This document shows positions 25,601 through 35,216 of a stretch of 64,000 bases of DNA, in pieces. How positions within the stretch are numbered: position 1 is the stretch's first letter; each line of letters opens with the position of its first letter. Below the pieces are notes generated by a model. The model was not told the DNA's origin. It did no database searches and worked only from the letters and a program-made list of their open reading frames with translations. Location of the stretch: positions 531,367 through 595,366 of the forward strand of contig JBEMAQ010000001.1 of NCBI GenBank assembly GCA_040274725.1, given 5' to 3'. This DNA comes from Solibacillus sp040274725 (GTDB taxonomy: Bacteria > Bacillota > Bacilli > Bacillales_A > Planococcaceae). The position numbers and the translations under genes were made by a program.

Positions 25601-27808
25601 TTATTCAGCTAGTGTTTCTTCCGGCTCGCCTTCTACCTCTGGAGGTGGAATGGTATACAGTTCTTTCGGTGTACGCAACTGCACAACAATTGGGCTATTA
25701 TCTGAAATGGTTGTACCACCTGATACACTTTGGCTTTCAACATAACCCTCACCAATAATTTCAATTGGTAATTTAGACATCGTTTTATACACAAGTATGT
25801 TGCGTAGCGACCAGTTTTTAAATGTTGGTAACGTAATCGCACCCTCTGTTTTTAAGAACACCACGGAATCCTTGACGAGCATTGTACCTGCTTTCGGATA
25901 CTGTGCTAAAATTTCGCCGCCTTCACCAATAATAATCGGTTGCAAGCCATCATTTACGAGTGACACGGTTACGTCATCCGTTTGCTGCCCAACGATGTCT
26001 AAAAGTTCATGCGTTTGCACCTCAGCAACATCAGTTGGGTTGACATTTAAATATTTCAAGCTATTTTGCATCACCGATTTAAATACTTGTGATACAGGGT
26101 CTGCACCGATTTCAGAAGCACCAAGCTTTGGTTTCGCCACTGCGATATACATAATCAGCTGTGGATCATCGACAGGCGCCATTCCAAGGAAAGAATACAA
26201 GAACTCATTTTTCCCCCAAGCATAGCCGCGTCCATTCGCATTTGGCATTTGCGCTGTACCCGTTTTTCCTGCTACCTCATAGCCTTCCATTTGGAATTTC
26301 TTCGCATTCCCGGCTTCCGCATAAATTGTTGACTTTAATAATTCACGTACAGTTGCGGCTGACGCCTCACTAATGGGCTCACCCTTTACAATCGGCTCAG
26401 AATCAAACGTCACCTCACCTGTATTCGGGTCAATAATTTTATCAATGACATAGGGTTGCATCATTTTACCGCCATTTGCGACTGCTGTTAAGCCTTGAAT
26501 CAGCTGAACAGGCGTTACCGTCGAGCCTTGTCCGTAAGATGTCGTTACTTTTTCAATCGGATTTGTGCTTAGTAATACGCCAGGTGCCTCATTCGGCAGA
26601 TCAATCCCGGTCTTTTCACCAAATCCGAAGCGCTGTAAGTAATCGAACAATGTATCCGCACCCATAATTTCTAGCTGGTGGGCCATCGCTGTATTCGATG
26701 AACGCTGGAAGCCTTCTAAATACGTAATACGCCCCCACCCATATGTATTATGGTCACGAATTGTCCGGTCAAATAATGTGTATGAGCCTGATTGATACGT
26801 TGCATTCGGATGCCAATTACCTGAATCAACCGCTGCTGCTATCGTAAAGGTTTTGAGTGTCGAGCCCGGTTCAATGACGTTTTCGACCACATCATTTAGC
26901 CAGTTTGTATCGAGTCCCTCGCGCGTATCTGGATTAAATGTTGGACGCTGCGTCATCGCCAAAATCTCGCCCGTTTTCGGATTGGCAACAACACCAACCA
27001 TCGACTGCGGATTGTACTGCGCATTTACGCGCGTCATCGCATCCTCTAAAAAGTTTTGAATGGTTTTATCGAGCGTTAAATGAATTTCATCGCCATCTTT
27101 TGCAGGTTGCACTACCTTTTCAGCATTTGGCAATAAATAATTGAACTTATCCGCTTGGAACTCATATTTACCATCTTCCCCGCTTAGCTGCTTATTATAA
27201 ATGTATTCAAGCCCCATCCGTCCAACAACATTTGATGTACCATCATCATTTGTTTCACGGATCGCAAACCCAATTAAATGTGCAGCAAATGAACCATTTG
27301 GATAATAACGTTTTTTATCGCTGACAAATAATATTCCTGGCAATTTCAATTCCTCAATCGCGGTTTTCACCTCATGACTAATCCCGCGACCAGCTGAACC
27401 GAATTCTACTTGATACGTATTGCCACCTTTATTGAGGCGCTCATAAATTTTCGCTTCTTCCATTGGTAAATATTCGGCAAGCGCTCGTGCTGTACCTGCA
27501 ATATCCACGACATGACGAGGCGTCTTACTCTTACCGGTTGCCTTGTCGCTAATAACCGCAACAAGTCGGTAACTGAGTGTATCCTCTGCGATAATATTTT
27601 CATTTCGATCATATATTTTCCCACGATCCGCTGAAAGTACGCGCTGTCTTTCATACTTTGCAGCCGCCTGTACCGCAAGCTCTTGGCCCTCTACCTCACC
27701 CGTTGCCTGAATCGACACAATGCGTATATATAATGTTAAAAAGAGCCCTCCAAATATGATAAACATGAAGAGGGCTCCTTTTTGGAAACGAAACTTTTTG
27801 TTTTTCAT
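25601..27808 (-). CDS. pbpB: Penicillin-binding protein 2B, septal transpeptidase
   Basis: This 735-residue class B PBP cross-links septal peptidoglycan together with FtsW. Visible are the anchor helix (about residues 12-32), the transpeptidase motifs S316TLK319, SSN (370-372) and KTGTAQM (about 510), and two C-terminal PASTA-like repeats (about 590-720). It overlaps ftsL by 4 bp (ATGA), as in B. subtilis. Cross-linking type cannot be read from this protein. Length and motifs are typical. Confidence 0.96.
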   Translation of the reverse strand: MKNKKFRFQKGALFMFIIFGGLFLTLYIRIVSIQATGEVEGQELAVQAAAKYERQRVLSADRGKIYDRNENIIAEDTLSYRLVAVISDKATGKSKTPRHVVDIAGTARALAEYLPMEEAKIYERLNKGGNTYQVEFGSAGRGISHEVKTAIEELKLPGILFVSDKKRYYPNGSFAAHLIGFAIRETNDDGTSNVVGRMGLEYIYNKQLSGEDGKYEFQADKFNYLLPNAEKVVQPAKDGDEIHLTLDKTIQNFLEDAMTRVNAQYNPQSMVGVVANPKTGEILAMTQRPTFNPDTREGLDTNWLNDVVENVIEPGSTLKTFTIAAAVDSGNWHPNATYQSGSYTLFDRTIRDHNTYGWGRITYLEGFQRSSNTAMAHQLEIMGADTLFDYLQRFGFGEKTGIDLPNEAPGVLLSTNPIEKVTTSYGQGSTVTPVQLIQGLTAVANGGKMMQPYVIDKIIDPNTGEVTFDSEPIVKGEPISEASAATVRELLKSTIYAEAGNAKKFQMEGYEVAGKTGTAQMPNANGRGYAWGKNEFLYSFLGMAPVDDPQLIMYIAVAKPKLGASEIGADPVSQVFKSVMQNSLKYLNVNPTDVAEVQTHELLDIVGQQTDDVTVSLVNDGLQPIIIGEGGEILAQYPKAGTMLVKDSVVFLKTEGAITLPTFKNWSLRNILVYKTMSKLPIEIIGEGYVESQSVSGGTTISDNSPIVVQLRTPKELYTIPPPEVEGEPEETLAE

Positions 27809-28188
27809 TGTCCCGGCACTACCTTCACATTGTTCTCATTGAGTGTTAATCCGAGTTCTTTCGCCTTGTCCCAAATACGCTCATAAGTGGACAACTCACT
27901 TACACGTACTTTCAAGTCAACATTTTGATTGCTCACTTCTTGAATTTCTGTTTCGATTTTTTGAATTTCCATACTCATCGTTTGAATTTCGCCTTGCGTG
28001 TGCAAGATTGAAACAGCAAAATAAGCGAAAACAACAATAAACAGTAGAAACAAACATTTTTCAAAGAGTGTAAAGCGCTTTTTCGGCTGCTTTACGATCT
28101 CTTTACTTGGCTTAACTGAAGGTTGCGGTGGTTCGTACTGTGGCTGTTGCTGCGGCTGCATATACGGTTGTCTTACTCGAACTGCCAT
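27805..28188 (-). CDS. ftsL: Cell division protein FtsL
   Basis: This 127-residue bitopic protein has a Pro/Gln-rich cytoplasmic N terminus (about residues 1-38), a membrane helix (FEKCLFLLFIVVFAYFAVSI) and a short extracellular leucine-zipper-like coiled coil ending in VVPGQ. FtsL complexes with DivIB and DivIC in the divisome. The start directly follows the rsmH stop, and the end overlaps pbpB. The Q-rich N-terminal extension is longer than in B. subtilis, though this region is variable. Confidence 0.9.
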   Translation of the reverse strand: MAVRVRQPYMQPQQQPQYEPPQPSVKPSKEIVKQPKKRFTLFEKCLFLLFIVVFAYFAVSILHTQGEIQTMSMEIQKIETEIQEVSNQNVDLKVRVSELSTYERIWDKAKELGLTLNENNVKVVPGQ

Positions 28189-29139
28189 TTAACCACGTCC
28201 TTTATCGTTAATTTTTTCAGCAACGCGTAGCTTTGCTGAACGTGAACGATTATTCGCCTCTAACTCCTCTTCTGATGGTAAAATCGGTTTGCGTGTTATT
28301 AGCTTTAAAGTCGGCTTCATATGGTCTGGAATAACCGGAAGTCCGTGTGGTAAGTCCGGTAATGAAGAAGCTTCCTTAAAAATCGTCTTTGTTAATCGGT
28401 CCTCAAGTGAGTGGAACGTAATCACACTAATACGACCACCTACTTTTATTAACTCAATCGCCTCTGTTAATGAATCTTCTGCTGCACCTAACTCATCGTT
28501 GACAGCAATACGTACTGCCTGGAAAATACGCTTTGCAGGATGTCCGCCTTTGCGTCGTGCAGGTGCTGGAATGCCGTCTTTAATCAGTTCTACAAGCTGC
28601 GCTGTTGTTTCAATTGGCGCCTGCTCGCGTGCTTGCTCAATTTTGCGCGCTACTTGCTTTGAAAATTTTTCCTCGCCGTAACGGAAGAAAATACGGACTA
28701 AATTCTCGTATGACCATTCGTTAATGACATGAAATGCTGTAAGCTCAGCTGTTTGATCCATACGCATATCAAGCGGTGCGTCATGATGATAGCTAAAGCC
28801 GCGCTCTGGCGTATCTAACTGCGGTGATGAAACACCTAAATCATATAGAATACCGTCTACTTCATAGATGTCTAAGTTATTAAGTTCTTCTTTTAAATGA
28901 CGAAAATTCGAATGCACGAATGTCACGCGGTCCAAATAATCCGCTAAACGTACTTTCGCGTTTTCGATTGCTGTTGTATCTTGGTCGAAACAAATTAAGC
29001 GACCATTCGGTGATAATTGTTTGACTAAGTATTCGCTATGTCCTGCGCCACCTAAAGTGCAATCTACGTAAATACCATCCGGATTGATGTTCAACCCATC
29101 AACAGTTTCCTTCAATAATACGGTTGTATGATCGAACAT
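28189..29139 (-). CDS. rsmH: 16S rRNA m4C1402 methyltransferase RsmH (MraW)
   Basis: This 316-residue SAM-dependent enzyme N4-methylates C1402 of 16S rRNA. It shows FDHTTVLLKETVDGL at the N terminus, the SAM motif YVDCTLGGAGHSEYL (about residues 24-38), LYDLGVSSPQLDTPERGFSY and RAVRIAVNDELG. Second gene of the division cluster, 24 bp after mraZ and abutting ftsL. Confidence 0.97.
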   Translation of the reverse strand: MFDHTTVLLKETVDGLNINPDGIYVDCTLGGAGHSEYLVKQLSPNGRLICFDQDTTAIENAKVRLADYLDRVTFVHSNFRHLKEELNNLDIYEVDGILYDLGVSSPQLDTPERGFSYHHDAPLDMRMDQTAELTAFHVINEWSYENLVRIFFRYGEEKFSKQVARKIEQAREQAPIETTAQLVELIKDGIPAPARRKGGHPAKRIFQAVRIAVNDELGAAEDSLTEAIELIKVGGRISVITFHSLEDRLTKTIFKEASSLPDLPHGLPVIPDHMKPTLKLITRKPILPSEEELEANNRSRSAKLRVAEKINDKGRG

Positions 29140-29163
29140 GTTCTAAACTCCTCTTGCCTTGAC

Positions 29164-29604
29164 CTAAAAATCAAAGTCTATCATATTTTCTGCTATATCG
29201 TTAAAAGACTGTGCTGATTGTTCGAAGTATTCATCCCAAGCATCTTTAGCCCAAATTTCTATTTTAATCGATACACCTAATACGACGCATTCCTTTTCAA
29301 GATTAGCGTGTTGTATGAGTGTAGATGGAATATGAATCCGGCCCTGCTTGTCTAACGCTACTTCTGTTGCACCCGAAAAGAAAAATCGCGCAAATGCACG
29401 CGCACTTTTTTTCGTCATCGGCAAATCTTTCAATTTCAGTCCGAGTTTTCGCCATTCATTCATAGGATACCCCAAAAGGCACTGATTCATATCACGCATA
29501 ATAACAAATGAGTCACCCAGTGCTTGTCGAAGCTTTGCTGGAATACTGACACACCCTTTGCTATCAATGGAATGCTGGTACTCGCCTATGAACGTATTGC
29601 TCAC
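29164..29604 (-). CDS. mraZ: Transcriptional regulator MraZ
   Basis: MraZ binds its own promoter region through an AbrB/SpoVT-like dimer made of two tandem domains. The 146 residues show both halves: FIGEYQHSIDSKGCVSIPAKLR and, later, FFSGATEVALDKQGRIHIPSTL. The start is GTG 29604, but the purine run AAAGTGGGGTGAG overlaps it, so the ribosome site is poorly defined; FIGEYQH aligns with the first residues of B. subtilis MraZ, so a codon slightly downstream is possible. The upstream 45 bp carry a 10-bp-periodic GTGG array, its likely operator. Confidence 0.93.
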   Translation of the reverse strand: MSNTFIGEYQHSIDSKGCVSIPAKLRQALGDSFVIMRDMNQCLLGYPMNEWRKLGLKLKDLPMTKKSARAFARFFFSGATEVALDKQGRIHIPSTLIQHANLEKECVVLGVSIKIEIWAKDAWDEYFEQSAQSFNDIAENMIDFDF

Positions 29605-29605
29605 C

Positions 29606-29649
29606 CCACTTTAGTAATAAATGTACCACATCCTCCCACTTTCCTCCAC
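29606..29649 (-). promoter_or_regulatory. Probable MraZ operator: GTGG boxes with 10-bp period
   Basis: On the minus strand GTGG occurs at 29646-29649, 29636-29639, 29626-29629 and again in the same register at 29606-29609, one position skipped. MraZ proteins recognise direct repeats of TGGG-like boxes spaced one helical turn apart. The last box merges with the mraZ ribosome site. Confidence 0.75.
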
Positions 29650-29732
29650 AACTTTTAATTCATTCTTGACAAAGAGACGTAAATTATGCAAATAGGTACT
29701 TTTTCGTACGAATGTTCTGTGTAAAAAGATAC

Positions 29733-29767
29733 AAAAAGAGAGTTATCTCTCCTGTGAGATAACTCTC
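29733..29767 (-). terminator. Terminator of bshC
   Basis: A perfect 12-bp stem (29738-29749 with 29756-29767) is followed by TTTTT on the minus strand. It insulates bshC from mraZ. Confidence 0.88.
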
Positions 29768-29783
29768 CATAAAATAGTTTATG

Positions 29784-31400
29784 TTAAAGTGAAATGATAT
29801 TATGATGGGAATTTATCCCTAATTTCAACAGTAATAGTTCATCAATTAAAGAATCCCCATATACATTGACATAGTGATACGGATTGTAAGCACGTTCTTG
29901 CCAGCCATCATTCGGAAGTAGCTCCGCTTGTAGTAAATCATATTGACGAATAGCTACGCGGTGCTTCTCTGCCACTTGTTGCGCTATTTTTTGCTGTACG
30001 TAATTTAGCTGCTGTACGTGGTAGGCTTTATTTTTAGCCATTACCTTATTTAAGTGTAGCCCCTCGCTCGCTAAATGCGCTTCCAATTGCTCATACTGTG
30101 TCAGAAGCGTTCGCTCCATTTGCACTAGTTGCTTTGTCGCCTGCTCGTCCTGAACACTCGCGATAAATGCCTCTTTATGCTCGGCAGCTCCGCCCATCAT
30201 CACATCAACCGCACTGAGTTCATGCTGTACTAATAACGTATCCGTTTGTGCTGTTTTCAGCGTAATATTTAAACGTGGTGCAAAGATTGGCATTTGCAGC
30301 TGTAATGTTGCAAATGCATCCTTTAATGTTGCCCAATACGCTAATTCACCTGGTCCACCAACAAACGCTAGTACCGGTAATGTCATTTCCTGCATAAGCG
30401 GACGTGTCACGACGTTATTACTTAACTTCTCAGGCGTATTACGTGCCACTTCCATTAGCTCGTCCTTCGTCATTTTCACATGCGCCAGTACATTGCTAAA
30501 ATAGCCGTCCTTATATTCTAATAAAAAGCGCTCACCGTCATGAACATAAAATAAATTCGCATTGTGCGTACTTGCTTCAATCGGCGTGCCGTAGCCAGCT
30601 GCCGCTAATTTCTCCTCTTGTGCAACGACAACACGCGCAATCGTCTCACTATGCGTAATAATTTTCATGAAGTACGCACGCTCATACGCACGGAATGCCG
30701 GGTCTGCTGCATCAATCATTAAAAGGCCATGGTTTTTAAATAAATCATTCATGAGTGCCGTAAAGAAATCGGTGAACGTCTCGCTCTTCTCTAAATGCGC
30801 TAACACATTTTGTAGTAGGCTTTCGGTATAGGCTGTTTCACCAAAATCATAAAATACAGTCTGAACAAATTGCGCCATCGCTTCTTTGTTCAACTTTGTT
30901 GTAGACGCCATTGTTTTACGGCGCGAGCGCTCACTATAGCCGCGCTTTTTCACCTGTGCATCCGCAATTGTATACGTATGATTAATTTCCTCTAAATCAT
31001 GGTCCTCGCCTGCAATCCAAAACATCGGAACAACCGGCTTTTGCAAGTGCTCACGTTGCTCTTTTGCGAGCAAAATAACCGTAATGGCTTTGTACACCGA
31101 ATAAAGCGGTCCTGTTAGCACGCCTGCCTGCTGACCACCTACAACAGCTAGTGCACCCGCCTCAAGCTCTTGCAAATGCTCCTGTGCACGCGCTGTAATG
31201 CCAAACTTCGTCATATAGCCACGCACAACTGCCGTCAGCTCTTTTGCATCATACGCCTTATTTTGTAAATACTTTGCTCGCTCTTTAAATGCTTCATCAT
31301 TATATTGATAATCAAAAAACTGATGAATTGGCGCCTCTTCACTCCAATAATCCACCAATAATTTATTATTCACTGGTAATGAAATTTGCTCCAGCTTCAT
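29784..31400 (-). CDS. bshC: Bacillithiol biosynthesis cysteine-adding enzyme BshC
   Basis: BshC adds cysteine to glucosaminyl-malate, the last step of bacillithiol synthesis. The 538-residue product has QQAGVLTGPLYSVYKAITVI (nucleotide-binding like), PMFWIAGEDHDLEEIN, and a long C-terminal coiled coil before AYNPYHYVNVYGDSLIDELL. ATG 31400 is 8 nt behind GAGGAG; the frame extends 11 codons upstream without a ribosome site. Position just upstream of mraZ matches yllA in B. subtilis. Confidence 0.95.
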   Translation of the reverse strand: MKLEQISLPVNNKLLVDYWSEEAPIHQFFDYQYNDEAFKERAKYLQNKAYDAKELTAVVRGYMTKFGITARAQEHLQELEAGALAVVGGQQAGVLTGPLYSVYKAITVILLAKEQREHLQKPVVPMFWIAGEDHDLEEINHTYTIADAQVKKRGYSERSRRKTMASTTKLNKEAMAQFVQTVFYDFGETAYTESLLQNVLAHLEKSETFTDFFTALMNDLFKNHGLLMIDAADPAFRAYERAYFMKIITHSETIARVVVAQEEKLAAAGYGTPIEASTHNANLFYVHDGERFLLEYKDGYFSNVLAHVKMTKDELMEVARNTPEKLSNNVVTRPLMQEMTLPVLAFVGGPGELAYWATLKDAFATLQLQMPIFAPRLNITLKTAQTDTLLVQHELSAVDVMMGGAAEHKEAFIASVQDEQATKQLVQMERTLLTQYEQLEAHLASEGLHLNKVMAKNKAYHVQQLNYVQQKIAQQVAEKHRVAIRQYDLLQAELLPNDGWQERAYNPYHYVNVYGDSLIDELLLLKLGINSHHNIISL

Positions 31401-31525
31401 TAAAAATTCTCCTCTACTACTCTGTCTAATCAATTCACAAAACAGTTATTGCTATATCAAAATATTTTCTGTTCATAATTGTATCCGTTTTATACTCTTT
31501 TCGAAACGAAAAACTCTTCGCTTAT

Positions 31526-31921
31526 CTATACTACCTTAACATAATCGAGTACTGAAATCGTTATACCAATTACTATAACAGCGAAATAAAGAATAACTAA
31601 CGCAATAAAATAAAATCGCCAAATGCGTCTAAGCAAAGGTGCCACTTCAATTTCCTTTTCAGTACGCCAGTTACTATATGTAAAAATCATCGCCACAATC
31701 ATCGCCAATATAATCATCCACAAAAGAACTTTTACTTGCCAAATCCCTTTAATCGCAAGTGAAACGGATAAAAACAATATAGGAGTTGCTACATCTGCTG
31801 CATAACCAAATGCTTGCGTTGTTGCCAACTTCATTTTCTTCCCAATCATATAAAGCAGTAGCAAGGCAATAAACGGACAAAACAGAATAGTGGCGGCGAT
31901 CATTTGAAATAACCAGATCAC
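31526..31921 (-). CDS. DUF3397-like membrane protein
   Basis: This 131-residue protein has four predicted membrane helices (about residues 5-25, 40-60, 66-85 and 105-128) and no soluble domain. The layout and the segment GYAADVATPILFLSVSLAIKGIW resemble the DUF3397 family of Bacilli; no function is known. The GTG start overlaps the stop of the PanE-like gene (GTGA), so they are co-translated. I assign the family from pattern only. Confidence 0.65.
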   Translation of the reverse strand: MIWLFQMIAATILFCPFIALLLLYMIGKKMKLATTQAFGYAADVATPILFLSVSLAIKGIWQVKVLLWMIILAMIVAMIFTYSNWRTEKEIEVAPLLRRIWRFYFIALVILYFAVIVIGITISVLDYVKVV

Positions 31922-32811
31922 ATACCTTCCCTACTCTCTTCAAACGCTTTTACAAGCTGATACAATGTTTGTAATATTGGCATCGCCTTTTGCCCGTTTT
32001 CTGCACGACGGATAATCGCACCGACAATTGTCTCTACTTCCGTTTTACGATGATACAGCCGATCTGCTAGCATAGACGATGTATTATTTGCTGTTTTTTC
32101 ACAAAGCTGTTGTACATCTGCAAACGACACGATTTCCCGCACATCAGGAAATGTCAGAATAATTTCATTATATAACGATTGCATTAAAAAGAAAGCCTCT
32201 TTATTGCGAAGTAGCTCACCATTTTTTATTTGTAAAATGGCTGTCAATGGATTAATAAAGCAATTGAGTATCGCTTTTTCAAATAGCATTTGTTCGGCCT
32301 GCTGTTCATATTGTACACGAACAGCATCGCTACTTAGTATGTGTAGCTTATCAAATTTTTCTATTTCACCACGTGCCACTGCTAGCTTCATCACACCTGC
32401 ACCACGCTGCGCTACACGATGCGCATCTAGCTTTTGCGCCCCAAACTGAACCGAGCTAAATGCAATATGCTGCTGTGGTAATTCCAGCGCTTCTTCATAA
32501 TGTGCCAAGCCATTTTGCATAAATAATAACGGCATTTCCGCAGAGCATTGTTGTAATTTCTTATAAATTTCTGGCAATTGATGATATTTCACTGTAATAA
32601 TCGTTAAGCAATCATCGCGTAATCTAGTTGTTGCACTTACGGGATAACTTACTCTTGTACCATCTAATTGCTCACAAATAAGCTGACTTTTATTTAGTTC
32701 AGCTGCTTGTTGCTCAGTTCTCGTCACAAGCGTAACCTTCCACCGCGCGGCACTTGCAAGGCTTGCGACGAATAAACCAATTGCGCCTCCACCAACAATT
32801 TGAATATGCAC
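31918..32811 (-). CDS. Ketopantoate reductase-family protein (YlbQ/PanE-like)
   Basis: This 297-residue NADPH-dependent reductase-type protein begins with the Rossmann motif HIQIVGGGAIGLFVASL. It has VTRTEQQAAELN after the second strand, LFMQNGLAH, and the C-terminal helical part with KAILNCFINPLTAIL containing the family's conserved KxxxN. The GTG start at 32811 is preferred: it gives the usual MHIQIVGGG start and lies 6 nt behind GGGGGAG, whereas the upstream ATGs overlap that site. It should reduce 2-dehydropantoate for pantothenate and CoA synthesis, though paralogues with other substrates exist. Position equals ylbQ. Confidence 0.82.
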   Translation of the reverse strand: MHIQIVGGGAIGLFVASLASAARWKVTLVTRTEQQAAELNKSQLICEQLDGTRVSYPVSATTRLRDDCLTIITVKYHQLPEIYKKLQQCSAEMPLLFMQNGLAHYEEALELPQQHIAFSSVQFGAQKLDAHRVAQRGAGVMKLAVARGEIEKFDKLHILSSDAVRVQYEQQAEQMLFEKAILNCFINPLTAILQIKNGELLRNKEAFFLMQSLYNEIILTFPDVREIVSFADVQQLCEKTANNTSSMLADRLYHRKTEVETIVGAIIRRAENGQKAMPILQTLYQLVKAFEESREGM

Positions 32812-32840
32812 CGCCATCTCCCCCATTATATCTCAAATTC

Positions 32841-32869
32841 AAAAGGTCTGTCTCAGAGACAGACCTTCA
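32841..32869 (-). terminator. Terminator after the carboxyltransferase gene
   Basis: AAGGTCTGTC (32843-32852) pairs perfectly with GACAGACCTT (32858-32867); TTTTGAATTT follows on the minus strand. Confidence 0.75.
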
Positions 32870-32880
32870 AGTAAACTCTA

Positions 32881-34413
32881 TTATACTGGATAGACAGGGT
32901 GTTTTCGATACGGGATTGCAATTTGTTTCGATTCAGTCAATCGTAAACGACTGATTAACACCGCGCGTAAATCGCCCGGTTTGACAATATCATCAATAAT
33001 CAACTCCGACGCAAGCTTATACAAATCAATTTCCTGCTTATACGCCTCGATTTTTTGTTTTACAAACTGTAGTCGCTCTTTCGGATCAGCAATCGCCTCA
33101 ATTTTATTTGAATACACTGCATTAACAGCTGCCTCAGGACCCATCACCGCAATTTGAGCAGTCGGCAGGGCGATACAGACATCTGGCTCGAACGCCGGTC
33201 CACACATTGCATAAAGACCTGCTCCGTATGCTTTACGCACAATGACAGATAGTTTAGGCACCGTCGCACTGCTCATCGCTGAAATGAACTTCGCCCCGTG
33301 CCGAATAATGCCCGCACGCTCTACCTTCGTTCCAATCATAAAACCCGGCACGTCCGCTAAAAAGAGAAGTGGAATAGAATACGCGTCACAAAGCTGAATA
33401 AATTTGGCGGCTTTATCTGCTGAGTCAACAAATAGCACGCCTCCCTTTACTTTCGGCTGATTGGCCACAATCCCGACAACCCGCCCATCCATCCGCGCAA
33501 GCCCTGTAATCAGCTCTGGTGCAAATAACTTTTTTATTTCAAAAAAACTTTCTGCGTCAATCAACTGCTCAAGGCATTCATACATATCAAACGGGGCATT
33601 TTGATTTTCGGGGATAATATCCTCTAGCAGGCGACCTGCTACGGGCTCACGTGCCTGCTGATGCGGCGGTACATGCGCAAAATTCGCCGGGAAATAGGAC
33701 AAATAGTGCCTTGCTGCTTCAATCGCCTCTTCTTCCGTTTCAACTAAATAATCACCACAGCCACTTACCTCACAGTGCATCCGCGCACCGCCCATCCCCT
33801 CAAGCGTCACCCGCTCACCAATGACCTTTTCAGCCATGCGTGGTGAGCCTAAATACATCGACGCATTGCCTTCTACTAATATGACAATATCGCAAAAGGC
33901 AGGAATGTACGCACCCCCTGCAGCAGATGGGCCAAATAAAATACATACTTGTGGAACGACCCCACTCATACGCACCTGGTAATGAAAAATCTTCCCTGCA
34001 CCGCGCCTGCCCGGAAACATCTCGAGCTGATCGGTAATGCGTGCACCCGCTGAATCGACTAAATATAAAATCGGTACTTTTAAGCGCTCAGCCGTTTCCT
34101 GAATGCGCAATATTTTCTCAACCGTATGCACACCCCAGGAGCCGGCCTTTACGGTCGAATCATTCGCCATGACGCACACCGTTTGTCCGTTCACCTTGCC
34201 AATTGCGGTCACCACACCGTCTGCCGGTAAATCCTCCGCCGTGCAATTCGCAAAGCGGCCGTCCTCCTCATAAATCCCTTCATCAAACAATAGCTTCAAT
34301 CGGTCACGCACAAATAATTTATTCGACGCCTGTAGCCGATCATGATATTTTTTAGCGCCACCTGCTTCAATTTTTGCGACTCTTTTTTGCAATGTTTCAT
34401 TGTATACACGCAT
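32881..34413 (-). CDS. Acyl-CoA carboxylase carboxyltransferase subunit (YngE/PccB-like)
   Basis: This 510-residue crotonase-superfamily carboxyltransferase transfers CO2 from biotin to an acyl-CoA. It shows RDRLKLLFDEG, the N-domain GGARMHCEVSG and RVTLEGMGG, and the C-domain LFLADVPGFMIGTKVERAGIIRHGAKFISAM with the PDVCIALPTAQIAVMGPE block. Likely substrates are propionyl-CoA or methylcrotonyl-CoA, as for B. subtilis YngE. It is 11 bp downstream of the biotin carrier gene and forms one operon with it. No biotin carboxylase gene lies in the window, so the enzyme is incomplete here. Confidence 0.88.
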   Translation of the reverse strand: MRVYNETLQKRVAKIEAGGAKKYHDRLQASNKLFVRDRLKLLFDEGIYEEDGRFANCTAEDLPADGVVTAIGKVNGQTVCVMANDSTVKAGSWGVHTVEKILRIQETAERLKVPILYLVDSAGARITDQLEMFPGRRGAGKIFHYQVRMSGVVPQVCILFGPSAAGGAYIPAFCDIVILVEGNASMYLGSPRMAEKVIGERVTLEGMGGARMHCEVSGCGDYLVETEEEAIEAARHYLSYFPANFAHVPPHQQAREPVAGRLLEDIIPENQNAPFDMYECLEQLIDAESFFEIKKLFAPELITGLARMDGRVVGIVANQPKVKGGVLFVDSADKAAKFIQLCDAYSIPLLFLADVPGFMIGTKVERAGIIRHGAKFISAMSSATVPKLSVIVRKAYGAGLYAMCGPAFEPDVCIALPTAQIAVMGPEAAVNAVYSNKIEAIADPKERLQFVKQKIEAYKQEIDLYKLASELIIDDIVKPGDLRAVLISRLRLTESKQIAIPYRKHPVYPV

Positions 34414-34424
34414 ACGTCATCCCC

Positions 34425-34637
34425 CTATGCTAGTTCAATTAACACATCATCCTCTTCTACAAAATCTCCCTCTGCTACAGCAATTCTCCCGACAATACCG
34501 TCTACTTCTGCATCACACGGGATTTCCATTTTCATCGATTCTAAAATAATGAGCGTTTGTCCTTTTACGACGGAATCACCTTCTTTTACAGCTACTTCAA
34601 AAACCGTTCCTGCCATTCGTGCTTTTACTTGCGTCAT
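34425..34637 (-). CDS. Biotin/lipoyl attachment domain carrier protein (YngHB-like)
   Basis: This free-standing 70-residue biotinyl domain has the attachment lysine in LIILESMKMEIP and an 80-residue-type hammerhead fold (VKEGDSVVKGQ, then VAEGDFVEEDDVLIEL). It should carry carboxybiotin between a biotin carboxylase and the adjacent carboxyltransferase. Starts at ATG 34637 behind GGAGGGG. Equivalent to yngHB of the B. subtilis yng cluster, which is expressed in the sporulating mother cell. Confidence 0.9.
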   Translation of the reverse strand: MTQVKARMAGTVFEVAVKEGDSVVKGQTLIILESMKMEIPCDAEVDGIVGRIAVAEGDFVEEDDVLIELA

Positions 34638-34727
34638 TCGTACCCCTCCAAAAACTTCATTTCAAAGAATATTCCGTATATTGATTGTAAGTGAACACCG
34701 CTATTTCTTTCAAATATTTACCTCTAC

Positions 34728-35126
34728 TTATTTCGATGGTGTTTTTTCTTCCTTTGATAAAAATAAAAAGCCTTGTTGAATCCAGCGCAGCATTTTTTCA
34801 TGCTCCGTCTGTAATTCATTATATTTTAACTCCAGCTCATTATAGGCTTCTGTCAATTCTTCAAAACTCGTAAGCGCTAATTTCAAATGACTGCGCATTA
34901 ACTGTTTGGGACGTTTCCTTACATTGTTAAGCATTTGTCCATACTGATGACGTAGCGTTTTATTCCAGCGAAAGCCACATGCCTGCTTCGTGCGATTCAA
35001 CACACCCGCCGCCTCCTCAAATGCCTCTAGCTGCGTTCGACCATTTTGTACCGTTTGAATCACAATCTCCGCAAGTCTCTCATCATCTGTCGTTGTCCAT
35101 TGATCTTTTCTTCTCTTTTGCTCCAT
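34728..35126 (-). CDS. gerR: RsfA/GerR-family transcriptional regulator
   Basis: This 132-residue protein has a Myb/SANT-like DNA-binding domain (DQWTTTDDERLAEIVI through GRTQLEAFEEAAGVLNRTKQACGFRWNK) and a C-terminal coiled coil (about residues 90-118). This is the RsfA family, which includes mother-cell regulator GerR (YlbO) and forespore RsfA. The position two genes from rpmF and near ylbQ-bshC-mraZ is that of ylbO/gerR. A CATATAGT box resembling a SigE -10 lies about 23 bp upstream. Ortholog status rests on family and synteny. Confidence 0.75.
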   Translation of the reverse strand: MEQKRRKDQWTTTDDERLAEIVIQTVQNGRTQLEAFEEAAGVLNRTKQACGFRWNKTLRHQYGQMLNNVRKRPKQLMRSHLKLALTSFEELTEAYNELELKYNELQTEHEKMLRWIQQGFLFLSKEEKTPSK

Positions 35127-35216
35127 TTCTTCACCTCACATTTTTTACTACTATATGCCGTCCGTCTTAAAATAGAATCATACACTAGCGATTTACTAGT
35201 ATTGTTTTATAGCAAC

